From Candidatus Omnitrophica bacterium UBA1443 (lineage in GTDB: Bacteria > Omnitrophota > Omnitrophia > Omnitrophales > Aquincolibacteriaceae): 13,007 nt of DNA. Position 1 is the first letter of the stretch, and each line of letters opens with the position of its first letter. A model generated the notes under the pieces. It was not told the DNA's origin. It made no database searches and saw only the letters and a program-made list of their open reading frames with translations. This document shows, piece by piece, positions 1 to 6,321 of this stretch. The DNA lies in assembly GCA_002329545.1 (NCBI GenBank), contig DCTJ01000018.1, positions 1 through 13,007 of the forward strand, in the 5' to 3' direction. Made by a program: the position numbers and the translations under genes.

Positions 1-730
1 CATTCAAAACCGCCCGCACCATTTTGACGGCGGAAGCCGACGGAGCGTAATAAGCGCTTCCCGTCTTGAGCAGTTTCACAATTTCCGCTCCTCCGTCACG
101 CGTCCGTTGGTTGATCGCCTCAAGATCGGCCGCGCTCATCAGCTTCGTGATCGGCGTCCCTTTCACGGTCGTGTGCTCCGGCACCGGAACCATCTGATCC
201 CCATGTCCGCCCAGCACCATCGCTTTTACTTCCGAAGGCTGACAGTGAAGCCTTTCAGCGACAAAGTAAGCGTAACGCGCCGAATCAAGTTCACCCGCCA
301 TCCCGAGAACTCTTTCGCAAGGAAACCCCGACTTTTCCCGGGCAAGCCACGTCATCACGTCCAGCGGATTCGTCACAAGGATAAGCACCGCTTCGGGAGA
401 ATGCTTCGCGCACTCCGCGGCAATGCCTCCAACGATTTCCGCGTTTTTAAAAAGAAGGTCATCACGACTCATGCCCGGCTTCCGCGCGAGCCCGGCCGTG
501 ATCACCACCACCTCCGACCCCGCCGTGTCCTCGTACCGATTCGTGCCAGTTATTTTCGCGGAAAACCCCTCGATGGGCGCCGACTCCATAATGTCCAGCG
601 CTTTCCCCTGGGGCATCCCTTCGACGATGTCCACCAAAACAACGTCCGCCAAATCTTTTTCAACAATCCTTTGCGCGGTCGTCGCGCCGACAAATCCCGC
701 GCCAACGACCGTTACTTTTGCTTTCGGCAT
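1..730 (-). CDS. mdh: Malate dehydrogenase, LDH-like type (3' end outside window)
   Basis: Cytoplasmic enzyme interconverting malate and oxaloacetate with NAD. The first 243 residues are present; the family is usually about 310, so roughly the last 65-70 residues lie beyond the left edge. Visible motifs: Rossmann glycine loop GAGFVG (residues 10-15), Asp34 at the end of the second strand (favours NAD over NADP), the substrate loop ARKPGMSR (82-89) with the two arginines that mark malate rather than lactate dehydrogenase, VTNPLDVM (119-126), Arg152, and the catalytic histidine in GGHGD (His176). The ATG at 730 follows GAAAGGA at normal spacing. It lies 70 bases downstream of the isocitrate dehydrogenase gene on the same strand, so the two are likely co-transcribed. 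The reading frame is intact throughout. Confidence 0.95.
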   Translation of the reverse strand, partial: MPKAKVTVVGAGFVGATTAQRIVEKDLADVVLVDIVEGMPQGKALDIMESAPIEGFSAKITGTNRYEDTAGSEVVVITAGLARKPGMSRDDLLFKNAEIVGGIAAECAKHSPEAVLILVTNPLDVMTWLAREKSGFPCERVLGMAGELDSARYAYFVAERLHCQPSEVKAMVLGGHGDQMVPVPEHTTVKGTPITKLMSAADLEAINQRTRDGGAEIVKLLKTGSAYYAPSASAVKMVRAVLN

Positions 731-753
731 ATTAGTTCCTTTCAAAATGTAAG

Positions 754-779
754 GCGTGCGGGGCAGACTACCGCCACGC
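754..779 (-). other. Intercistronic hairpin between idh and mdh
   Basis: GCGTG-CGG (754-761) pairs with CCG-C-CACGC (771-779), giving an 8-bp GC-rich stem with one bulged base and a 9-base loop. It sits inside the 70-base gap between the two TCA-cycle genes. No T-run follows on the minus strand, so it is not a classical terminator. It could stabilise the upstream mRNA or attenuate read-through; that role is inference. Confidence 0.35.
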
Positions 780-800
780 GTCGCGCGCCGCATGCCGTAC

Positions 801-1883
801 TTATTTCATTTTCCTGATAATCGCCTGTCCCATTTCGCGCGTTCCAGCCGCGGACGGATCACTGCGGTCCGTTTTAAGATCATACGTTACCTCACGACCC
901 TCACGGATCACGTCCGACACGGCCTTTTCAAGACGCTCCGCGGCCTGAGTTTCTCCCAGATGTTTAAGCATCAAAACTCCCGACAAAATCATTGCGGTAG
1001 GGTTGACCTTGTTAAGCCCCTTGTACTTGGGAGCCGATCCGTGCGTGGCCTCAAAAAGCGCGCCGCTGGTTCCAATATTGGCGCCCGGCGCCACGCCCAA
1101 TCCGCCCACAAGCCCCGCGCAGAGATCGGAAAGAATATCCCCGTAAAGGTTGGGAAGCACTAAAACGTCGTACGCTTCCGGCTTTTGGACAAGTTGCATG
1201 CACATATTGTCGACGATCCTGTCTTCAAATTCGATATCCGGATACTGTTTGGCCACCTCACGGGAAACCTCGAGAAAAAGTCCGTCCGAAAATTTCATAA
1301 TGTTGGCCTTGTGGACCGCGGTCACCTTTTTTCTTTTGTTTTGCCTGGCATAATCAAACGCGAACTTCACGATCCGCTCCGTCCCGGCCACGGAAATCGG
1401 CTTGATGCTGATCCCCGAATCCTCCCGTATCTTGCGAGCGGAAAGTCTGTCGATTTCCTTGAGAAGCTGGAGCGCTTCCGCCGTACCCTTCTGGAACTCA
1501 ATTCCGGCGTAAAGGTCTTCGGTGTTTTCGCGCACAATCACGAGATCAATGTCCTTGTAGCGGGACCGAACCCCGTCATAGGATTTGCACGGCCTCAAAC
1601 AGGCGTAAAGATCCAGCTCCTTTCTGAGCGCGACGTTCACGGACCGGAACCCCTTGCCCACCGGAGTCGTGATCGGGGCCTTGATCGCGACCTTGTTTCT
1701 GCGAATGGATTCAACCACCCGTTCCGGCAAAGGCGTTCCTTCCGATTCCATCACATCCAGGCCCGCCGTCTGAATATCCCAGTCAAACTTCACTCCCGTT
1801 GCTTCAAGACACGCCCGGGTCGTTTCGGCCAGCTCGGGACCCACTCCATCTCCGGGGATCAGGGTAATACGGTAAGATTTCAT
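801..1883 (-). CDS. Isocitrate dehydrogenase, isocitrate/isopropylmalate dehydrogenase family
   Basis: A 360-residue metal-dependent decarboxylating dehydrogenase that should oxidise isocitrate to 2-oxoglutarate in the TCA cycle. The family is clear from IPGDGVGPE (9-17), the substrate-binding stretch [18 protein letters not shown] (81-98, with S81, N83, R87, R97), [10 protein letters not shown] (118-127), [11 protein letters not shown] (191-201, Lys192), IVDNM (Asp225) and [10 protein letters not shown] (245-254, metal ligands Asp249/Asp253). SVNVALRK and ENTEDLYAG point to isocitrate rather than 3-isopropylmalate. The cofactor is uncertain: K286-Y287 and Tyr334 match positions that bind NADP in E. 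coli Icd, although many relatives of this length are annotated NAD-dependent. The ATG at 1883 follows AGAGGAG. First gene of a probable idh-mdh operon. Confidence 0.9.
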   Translation of the reverse strand: MKSYRITLIPGDGVGPELAETTRACLEATGVKFDWDIQTAGLDVMESEGTPLPERVVESIRRNKVAIKAPITTPVGKGFRSVNVALRKELDLYACLRPCKSYDGVRSRYKDIDLVIVRENTEDLYAGIEFQKGTAEALQLLKEIDRLSARKIREDSGISIKPISVAGTERIVKFAFDYARQNKRKKVTAVHKANIMKFSDGLFLEVSREVAKQYPDIEFEDRIVDNMCMQLVQKPEAYDVLVLPNLYGDILSDLCAGLVGGLGVAPGANIGTSGALFEATHGSAPKYKGLNKVNPTAMILSGVLMLKHLGETQAAERLEKAVSDVIREGREVTYDLKTDRSDPSAAGTREMGQAIIRKMK

Positions 1884-1917
1884 ACATCACTCCTCTTATA
1901 GGTACGGCTCAGCTTAG

Positions 1918-1946
1918 TTGCGATTCATAAGCCGTTCGGTTACAAT
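1918..1946 (+). promoter_or_regulatory. Sigma70-type promoter for the inositol-phosphatase gene, with flanking dyad
   Basis: TTGCGA (1918-1923), 17-base spacer, TACAAT (1941-1946). Transcription would start near 1953, leaving a leader of about 130 bases before the ATG at 2085. The inverted repeat GCCGTTC (1931-1937) / GAACGGC (1959-1965) brackets the -10 box, so it could be an operator or, as RNA, partly a 5' hairpin. CATAAGC also occurs directly repeated at 1926-1932 and 1965-1971. Confidence 0.5.
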
Positions 1947-2084
1947 GTCCTTCCTTCTGAACGGCATAAGCTTTTTAACTTTTGTTATTTAAAATCCTTG
2001 GTACGGAAAGACACCTTCCGCCAAAACTTTCTTATGCCCGCTTGATCCATTTAGGAAAACACGCTGAAAGGAACTGTATTTTAT

Positions 2085-2876
2085 ATGAAGACCTCCAAAA
2101 TTAAAAGTACCCTCTTGGAAGCCATTGAGACAGCCGGAAAAATCGTGAAGCGGGCCTTCGGGAAAAAACAGCGTATCACCCAAAAAGGCGAGTTTAATAT
2201 CGTCACGGAAACTGACAAAGCCGCCGAAAAGGCCGCTCTCGGTGTCATCCTGAAAAACTTCCCCCACCATTCCATCCTCGCGGAAGAATCTCCCGAAGTG
2301 CGTGGTTCGGATGGTTGCTGGATCATTGACCCCATTGATGGCACGACCAATTTCGCGCATGGTTTTCCGCTCACCTCCGTATCGATCGCTTTCGAGCGGG
2401 AGGGCCGTCTGGAAATGGGCGGGGTGCTGGACCCGATCCGGGATGAGTTCTTTTTCGCTGAACGGGGAAAAGGGGCATTTCTCAACAAAAAAAGGATCCG
2501 GGTTTCCGAAATAAAAACCCTAAAGGATGCCCTCGTAGTCACCGGCTTCCCCTATGACCGGAAAAAAAATCCGGACGACTACATCGCCATGCTCCGCGCC
2601 TTTATGACAAGGGTCCAGGGGATCCGCCGCACGGGATCGGCGGCCATCGATCTTTGCTACGTGGCGTCGGGACGGTTTGACGGTTATTACGAGATGAAAC
2701 TGAACCCCTGGGACAAGGCCGCCGGAATGCTGATCGTAAAGGAAGCCGGCGGACATTTAACGGATTTTTCAGGCCGTCCGCTTTCCCTGACGAACGTTCA
2801 AAACCTCGCCACCAATGGTCACATCCACGCCGCGATGTTAAACGTTCTTCGCGCCTTTAAAAACCTCGGGAAATAA
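2085..2876 (+). CDS. suhB: Inositol monophosphatase family protein (SuhB-like)
   Basis: A 263-residue Mg2+-dependent sugar/inositol phosphatase of the FIG/IMPase superfamily; SuhB proteins are about 267 residues. Motifs: the metal-site glutamate in LAEES (Glu67), the family signature IDPIDGTTNF (81-90, metal ligands Asp82 and Asp85, Thr87 activating water), and the C-terminal signature around NPWDKAAG (207-214, Asp210), followed by EAGG (220-223). The start follows GAAAGGA about a dozen bases upstream. It is transcribed alone, divergently from idh, and ends at a strong hairpin. The substrate cannot be read from sequence: inositol-1-phosphate is the default, but family members also act on fructose-1,6-bisphosphate, histidinol phosphate or PAP. 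The symbol is by family resemblance only. Confidence 0.88.
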   Translation: MKTSKIKSTLLEAIETAGKIVKRAFGKKQRITQKGEFNIVTETDKAAEKAALGVILKNFPHHSILAEESPEVRGSDGCWIIDPIDGTTNFAHGFPLTSVSIAFEREGRLEMGGVLDPIRDEFFFAERGKGAFLNKKRIRVSEIKTLKDALVVTGFPYDRKKNPDDYIAMLRAFMTRVQGIRRTGSAAIDLCYVASGRFDGYYEMKLNPWDKAAGMLIVKEAGGHLTDFSGRPLSLTNVQNLATNGHIHAAMLNVLRAFKNLGK

Positions 2877-2877
2877 A

Positions 2878-2905
2878 AAACGCCCCGTCCGGAGACGGGG
2901 CGTTT
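2878..2905. terminator. Bidirectional intrinsic terminator between convergent genes
   Basis: AAACGCCCCGTC (2878-2889), CGGA loop, GACGGGGCGTTT (2894-2905): a perfect 12-bp stem. It begins two bases after the phosphatase stop codon and lies 25 bases from the stop of the convergent gene at 2931. The longer U-tract (TTTTTTATTT) is on the minus strand, so it should stop that transcript most strongly. Confidence 0.85.
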
Positions 2906-2930
2906 CAAAAAACAACTTCTGATCTTCTTC

Positions 2931-3326
2931 TTACTTCCCGCCGCTAAGATCCACGGGGCTGGGGATATCAATATCCACCGGGATCGGGAAGGTCACCAAA
3001 TGAACGGCGCCAAGAACCGTCGTCACGCCGGCATCAATTAACCCTTGTCCCACTCCCTGCCAGACATTTTTCCCCGCCGAAGAATAATCATTCGGGGTGG
3101 AAAAAATCTTCGTCCAACCGAGAATCGTGTTGGTCAGACCATAGCTAAGTTTACCACCGGTTTTTTCTCCTTGGTTTAAATGCCCTGTTCTGAAAGAGTA
3201 ACCATTGGCCGTATTTTGCCACAACCAATCCCTTCCGACAACAGGATAATGCCGTATCGACACGCCATCGCAATCTTCTTTAATCTTTTTTTGATCGTTT
3301 TCCGGCAGAAAAATTATTGTCTTCAC
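2931..3326 (-). CDS. Small protein resembling the exosortase-associated TIGR04073 type, no signal peptide
   Basis: 131 residues, function unknown. The C-terminal half (about 59-120) has the block YGLTNTILGWTKIF (62-75), then a glycine-spaced segment GVGQGLIDAG (91-100) and a hydrophobic end VTFPIPVDIDIP (111-122). From memory this resembles TIGR04073 proteins, short exported proteins of unknown role found in exosortase-bearing lineages. The same block appears in the genes at 5047-5634 and 7079-7453. The start shown is GTG, with a stop codon three codons upstream and no convincing Shine-Dalgarno. Unlike the two relatives it has no hydrophobic N-terminus. The true start may be elsewhere, the N-terminus may be degenerate, or the protein may stay inside. 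There is no internal methionine to serve as a later start. Confidence 0.6.
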   Translation of the reverse strand: MKTIIFLPENDQKKIKEDCDGVSIRHYPVVGRDWLWQNTANGYSFRTGHLNQGEKTGGKLSYGLTNTILGWTKIFSTPNDYSSAGKNVWQGVGQGLIDAGVTTVLGAVHLVTFPIPVDIDIPSPVDLSGGK

Positions 3327-3360
3327 GGAAGCTCATTTCGTGAAAGTTTTTTTCAGGGGC

Positions 3361-3389
3361 TTGTCGCCAAACTTCGCGCGGGATATGAT
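3361..3389 (+). promoter_or_regulatory. Promoter placing the mutY transcript start at its ATG
   Basis: TTGTCG (3361-3366), 17-base spacer, TATGAT (3384-3389). The seventh base after the -10 box is 3396 and the next is the A of the ATG at 3397, so the mRNA would begin at, or one base before, the start codon. No Shine-Dalgarno precedes this ATG, which fits leaderless translation. Confidence 0.5.
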
Positions 3390-3396
3390 ACCCGGC

Positions 3397-4473
3397 ATGT
3401 CTTTCAAGCCTGTCATCTCCAAAAAAACTTTTCAGAAAAAACTGCTTTCCTGGTTCCATAAAGAAAAACGTCCGCTTCCCTGGCGAAACAACAAGGACCC
3501 ATACAGGATTTGGATTTCGGAAATCATGCTCCAGCAGACCCAGGTGGCGACCGTGATCCCCTATTACTCCCGGTGGCTTAAAGCATTCCCATCGCTGTCA
3601 TCACTGGCCCGAGCTCCGCTCAGTCAGGTCCTCACCCTATGGGAAGGATTAGGTTATTATCGGCGGGCCAGAATGTTGCATCAAACCGCCCGGTTCATCG
3701 CCCGGAAGTTGCAGGGCAGGATACCGGAAAAAGCCGACTTGCTTGAACAACTGCCCGGCATTGGCCGCTATACGGCGGGAGCCATTGCCAGTATCGCTTT
3801 TCACGAAAAGGTCCCCGTCCTGGATGGAAATGTCATCCGGGTTTTGACCCGACTTTTCGCGATCCGTTCGAGCATCGACAAAGGTCGAACCCTAAAAACC
3901 CTGTGGGAGCTTGCCGGGTCACTTTTACCGGACCACTCACCCGGAGATTTCAATCAGGCGATGATGGAGCTGGGCGCCACCATTTGCCATCCGCAAAATC
4001 CGGCCTGCGAGAAATGCCCCCTGGCGAAATTATGCGTCTCACGCCGCCTTGGAAATCCCATGACCTTTCCCCGTAAAACCCGGAAAGAAAAATATGAAAA
4101 AATAAGGATGTTTACGCTAATCCTGGAATCCGAAAACCAAAAAACTTTCCTTTGCAGACAACCTCCGGGCCACTGGTGGCATGGACTATGGACTTTTCCG
4201 TTCTGGGACTCCCGAAAAGAATTGTCCGATTTCCTGAAGCAAATTTCATGCGAGGCCGAAAGGGTGGGAAAAATCCGGCACAGTGTAACCCGTTATCACA
4301 TTACTTTGGATGTTTACCATTCAAAGTTAATTCGAAAAATACGCCCGCGTGTCCCCTGGACCGGAAAATGGGTGCGGTTTGAAGACCTCCGGAGAGTTGC
4401 TCTGCCGTCCCCTCACAGAAAAGCCGCGACTCTCGCGACCAGATGCGCGGGGAAAAACAGGCTACTTTCTTGA
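3397..4473 (+). CDS. mutY: A/G-specific adenine DNA glycosylase MutY
   Basis: Removes adenine mispaired with 8-oxoguanine, in the GO oxidative-damage repair pathway. With the ATG at 3397 it is 358 residues (E. coli MutY is 350). Domains in order: glycosylase core with catalytic Glu42 in SEIMLQQTQV, the helix-hairpin-helix LPGIGRYTAGAIA (119-131), catalytic Asp143 in VLDGNVIR, a 4Fe-4S loop with cysteines 197, 204, 207 and 213 (C-x6-C-x2-C-x5-C), then a C-terminal Nudix-like 8-oxoG recognition domain (about 230-350) ending near LPSPHRKA. In-frame ATGs at 3340 and 3385 are possible, but the family begins close to TFQKKLLSWF and the promoter overlaps 3385. Single gene, divergent from the gene ending at 3326 and convergent with the HTH gene. 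The FSH-type loop of the C-domain reads HSVTRYH here, a divergent form. Confidence 0.93.
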   Translation: MSFKPVISKKTFQKKLLSWFHKEKRPLPWRNNKDPYRIWISEIMLQQTQVATVIPYYSRWLKAFPSLSSLARAPLSQVLTLWEGLGYYRRARMLHQTARFIARKLQGRIPEKADLLEQLPGIGRYTAGAIASIAFHEKVPVLDGNVIRVLTRLFAIRSSIDKGRTLKTLWELAGSLLPDHSPGDFNQAMMELGATICHPQNPACEKCPLAKLCVSRRLGNPMTFPRKTRKEKYEKIRMFTLILESENQKTFLCRQPPGHWWHGLWTFPFWDSRKELSDFLKQISCEAERVGKIRHSVTRYHITLDVYHSKLIRKIRPRVPWTGKWVRFEDLRRVALPSPHRKAATLATRCAGKNRLLS

Positions 4474-4535
4474 CATCTCAGACAATACCACCGGAAAAAC
4501 ATCCGTTTGTCCGGGTATCGAAACCCGCGACGCTC

Positions 4536-4754
4536 TTATTGGTTCATTCGATCCATTAACCAGCTATCCAGAACGTCCTTCTTGAAACGCCATTGTCCGC
4601 CAATTTTTGTTGCAGGAACTTCTCCCTTCTTGAGGAGGCGATAAATCGTCACAAGGTGAAACCCGAGATACTTCGCCGCTTCCTTGGGCGTCATTATCTG
4701 GCTTCTCTCGCGCCTCGGGTACTGAGGTTTTTCCTGCGCTTTGGTTTGTTCCAT
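4536..4754 (-). CDS. Small helix-turn-helix DNA-binding protein, MerR/excisionase (HTH_17) type
   Basis: 72 residues. Residues 20-70 form a complete winged-helix of the excisionase/MerR kind: IMTPKEAAKYLGFHLVTIYRLLKKG (helix-turn-helix), then VPATKIGGQWRF (wing) and KKDVLDSWL. The N-terminal 19 residues are basic and polar. The ATG at 4754 is preceded by AAGGAG at good spacing. Extension to an in-frame ATG at 4835 would add a tail from the AT-rich control region and remove the leader, so it is rejected. No integrase or mobile gene is near, so it is more likely a chromosomal regulator than a phage excisionase. It faces the secreted-protein gene at 5047 across a repeat-rich gap and may control itself, that gene, or both (inference). 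Confidence 0.85.
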   Translation of the reverse strand: MEQTKAQEKPQYPRRERSQIMTPKEAAKYLGFHLVTIYRLLKKGEVPATKIGGQWRFKKDVLDSWLMDRMNQ

Positions 4755-4819
4755 TATTTTTCTCCTTATTGAGTTGAATTTGCTATTTTTAAGACTGCTA
4801 TAGTTATATACTACAACAT

Positions 4820-4848
4820 AAACTACACTAAACACTATAAATTGTCAA
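4820..4848 (-). promoter_or_regulatory. Promoter of the small HTH gene
   Basis: On the minus strand TTGACA (4848-4843, full consensus), 17-base spacer, TAGTTT (4825-4820, weak). Predicted start near 4813, leaving a leader of about 59 bases that contains the Shine-Dalgarno. Two AATTTATAG copies (minus strand, 4843-4835 and 4863-4855, 20 bases apart) lie in the spacer and just upstream of the -35 box. Confidence 0.5.
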
Positions 4849-4877
4849 TAGATGCTATAAATTACAACTTCTTTATA

Positions 4878-4914
4878 TTTTTGTAACTTATTGATATGTT
4901 TAATGTTACAAAAA
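4878..4914. repeat. Inverted repeat with 10-base arms
   Basis: TTTTTGTAAC (4878-4887) and GTTACAAAAA (4905-4914) are perfect complements separated by 17 bases. It lies between the two divergent promoters. The arms are AT-rich and no T-run follows on either side, so an operator dyad is likelier than a terminator. Confidence 0.55.
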
Positions 4915-4939
4915 AATGTCCCCGCCAAAAAAAATCCTG

Positions 4940-4968
4940 TTGATTGTTATTTTTATTAGGTGTACTAT
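4940..4968 (+). promoter_or_regulatory. Candidate promoter of the secreted-protein gene
   Basis: TTGATT (4940-4945), 17-base spacer, TACTAT (4963-4968). Each box matches the sigma70 consensus at four of six positions. Transcription would start near 4976, so the CAATTTATAGT copy at 4981-4991 would lie just downstream of the start. Confidence 0.35.
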
Positions 4969-5046
4969 TCCGGTTGCGATCAATTTATAGTAATCTTCTG
5001 CTACCGTCGCTATCATTAAAAGAAAATTTCAAAAGGGAGGTTGCTC

Positions 5047-5634
5047 ATGAAAATTGCGAAGATTTTAGCGTCGTTTGTACTCTGCCTTGCGCTCATCGTT
5101 CCCTCAGGATTCGCCAGTGACATCTGGGAAAAAGCGAGTTCGGACACTTACAAGGAAAAGGTCGGTCCCATGTTTGTTCGTGGCCTTTTGAACGTTGTCA
5201 CCAGTCCCGTTGACATCCTTGTCCAGACCGTCGATAAAACCAAGGACGGGCCTCCACTTATCGGAACGCTCACAGGGATGGCCGGGGGTCTCGGTTGCAC
5301 AGCTCTCCGGGCAGGTTCCGGGCTTGTGGATGTCGGCTTGTTTTGGGTTCCGGGTTTTAACGGATTTCCAGTCAACCGATCCTATCACAATTGTTTGTTG
5401 TGCGATCAAGTGAAATCTTCGGATTACTATCAAACCCCGGCGGTTCAGCAGGTTTATACTCCTCAGCCCGTGGTGACTCAGACGTATACGCCTCAGCCAG
5501 TCGCGACTCAATACGTCTCCGAGGCGGCCCCGCAACCGGTCGTTTCGGTAGTTAAAGAAATGCCCCGGGCGGTTGAGGAAGTTCCCGCGCCCGCGAAAAA
5601 AGCGCGTGATCCCTACCGGTACGTGAAGAAATAA
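5047..5634 (+). CDS. Exported protein resembling TIGR04073 type, with proline-rich repeated C-terminus
   Basis: 195 residues, function unknown. Residues 1-23 are a signal peptide (KIAK, a hydrophobic run, then GFA before Ser24). The mature part begins with a domain containing RGLLNVVTSPVDIL (45-58), matching the genes at 2931 and 7079, followed by a glycine-rich hydrophobic segment (71-105) with RAGSGLVD (88-95). A CxxC (Cys116, Cys119) follows. The tail (130-195) is low complexity: two 10-residue units YTPQPVVTQT and YTPQPVATQY (137-156), a partial third APQPVVSVV (161-169), then a basic end. It looks like a periplasmic or envelope-anchored protein. The ATG at 5047 has GGGAGG six bases upstream; an in-frame TTG at 5041 abuts that site and is rejected. 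Single-gene unit ending at a strong terminator. Confidence 0.75.
   Translation: MKIAKILASFVLCLALIVPSGFASDIWEKASSDTYKEKVGPMFVRGLLNVVTSPVDILVQTVDKTKDGPPLIGTLTGMAGGLGCTALRAGSGLVDVGLFWVPGFNGFPVNRSYHNCLLCDQVKSSDYYQTPAVQQVYTPQPVVTQTYTPQPVATQYVSEAAPQPVVSVVKEMPRAVEEVPAPAKKARDPYRYVKK
5455..5514 (+). repeat. Two tandem 30-base coding repeats
   Basis: Encodes the two YTPQPV-TQ decapeptides of the secreted protein. The DNA copies have diverged mainly at third positions, so the peptide rather than the DNA appears conserved. Confidence 0.7.
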
Positions 5635-5649
5635 GCATTATCCGAAAAC

Positions 5650-5688
5650 AAAAAACCCGTTTACGTTTCACACGTAAACGGGTTTTTT
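5650..5688. terminator. Bidirectional intrinsic terminator
   Basis: A perfect 17-bp stem (5650-5666 with 5672-5688) built on ACCCGTTTACGT/ACGTAAACGGGT, with a 5-base loop, an A-run on the left and a T-run on the right. It lies between the stop codons of the convergent secreted-protein gene and pyrE and should end both transcripts. Confidence 0.92.
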
Positions 5689-5705
5689 TATGCCGATAGT
5701 CCGAA

Positions 5706-6251
5706 TTACAAACCTAATTCTTTCAAAGTAAAAATGGGGGAGTAGTTATAGCTCGCTAAAGTTTCCTGAGCCCCTTCGTTCCGGTCAACCAGACATGTGA
5801 CTTTCACTACTTTCCCGCCAAGCTTCTCAACCTCCTGTATTGCCTTGAGGACCGACCCTCCGGTCGTGATCACGTCCTCCACTATCACAATCCTGTCTCC
5901 CTCCTCAATTTGGGGGCCTTCTATCATTTTCTGCATACCGTGATCCTTAGCTTCTTTGCGAACGATAAAAGCCTTGACCGGCTGCCCGCTATGAGAGCTA
6001 AGAAGGGAAACGGCCGCGGCAATCGGATCAGCGCCCAGAGTCGGCCCCCCGATCGCGTCCGCATTGACGGCCTGCGCCACCTGGAGAATGATCTTCCCTG
6101 TCAAGAACAAACCCTGTGGATCAAGAGTCACTTGCTTGCCATCAATGTAATAATCCGACACCTTCCCGGAAGCAAGTTTCCGCTCTCCGTGAATCACGGC
6201 TTTTTCCTTGATAATTTTGAGCAGTTTTTCTTTCAACGTCTGTTCCTCCAT
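5706..6251 (-). CDS. pyrE: Orotate phosphoribosyltransferase
   Basis: Transfers the ribose phosphate of PRPP to orotate to make orotidine monophosphate, the fifth step of UMP synthesis. 181 residues, in the usual 180-215 range. Key elements: orotate and phosphate contacts around KLASGKVSDYYID (25-37), the catalytic flexible loop FIVRKEAKDHG (95-105), and the PRPP-binding signature IVIVEDVITTGGS (121-133) with acidic Glu125 and Asp126. The ATG at 6251 has AAGGAG seven bases upstream. It lies 70 bases downstream of trmJ on the same strand and is probably the last gene of that unit. No other pyrimidine gene is nearby. Confidence 0.95.
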   Translation of the reverse strand: MEEQTLKEKLLKIIKEKAVIHGERKLASGKVSDYYIDGKQVTLDPQGLFLTGKIILQVAQAVNADAIGGPTLGADPIAAAVSLLSSHSGQPVKAFIVRKEAKDHGMQKMIEGPQIEEGDRIVIVEDVITTGGSVLKAIQEVEKLGGKVVKVTCLVDRNEGAQETLASYNYSPIFTLKELGL

Positions 6252-6321
6252 GATGTGGCTCCTTCACAAAAAACCTCCGAGCCGAGGCGTCCGTAAATCC
6301 CAATTCGGGGAGAGTATATCA

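Larger units (their letters stand above)
4755..5046. other. AT-rich divergent control region with repeated motifs
   Basis: 292 bases without a gene, far richer in A+T than the rest of the window. Contents: the HTH promoter; CAATTTATAGT on the minus strand at 4844-4834 and on the plus strand at 4981-4991; a nine-base core copy (AATTTATAG) on the minus strand at 4863-4855; the degenerate CTATAGTTA at 4798-4806; ACTACA repeats at 4810 and 4822; and an inverted repeat at 4878-4914. The layout suggests protein binding sites, with the adjacent HTH protein the simplest candidate. Confidence 0.55.

Noticed and set aside
107..817. Long open frame on the plus strand
   Set aside because: It lies wholly opposite mdh, whose motifs are intact; the product is Arg/His-rich and has no family features.
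1185..1901. 238-codon plus-strand open frame
   Set aside because: Antisense shadow of the isocitrate dehydrogenase gene; no ribosome site or recognisable domain.
3340..3396. Earlier mutY starts at 3340 or 3385
   Set aside because: No ribosome site, overlap with the promoter, and the family N-terminus matches the ATG at 3397.
4500..4530. CGGGT/ACCCG hairpin between mutY and the HTH gene as a terminator
   Set aside because: Only a 5-bp stem and no T-run on either strand.
4536..4754. HTH protein as a phage excisionase marking a mobile element
   Set aside because: No integrase, attachment repeats or phage genes nearby, and such single-domain HTH proteins are common chromosomal regulators.
4755..4835. 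N-terminal extension of the HTH protein to 4835
   Set aside because: The extra residues come from the AT-rich promoter region, and the predicted transcript starts downstream of 4835.
5455..5514. Short direct repeats as a CRISPR array
   Set aside because: Only two in-frame units inside a gene, contiguous and without spacers.
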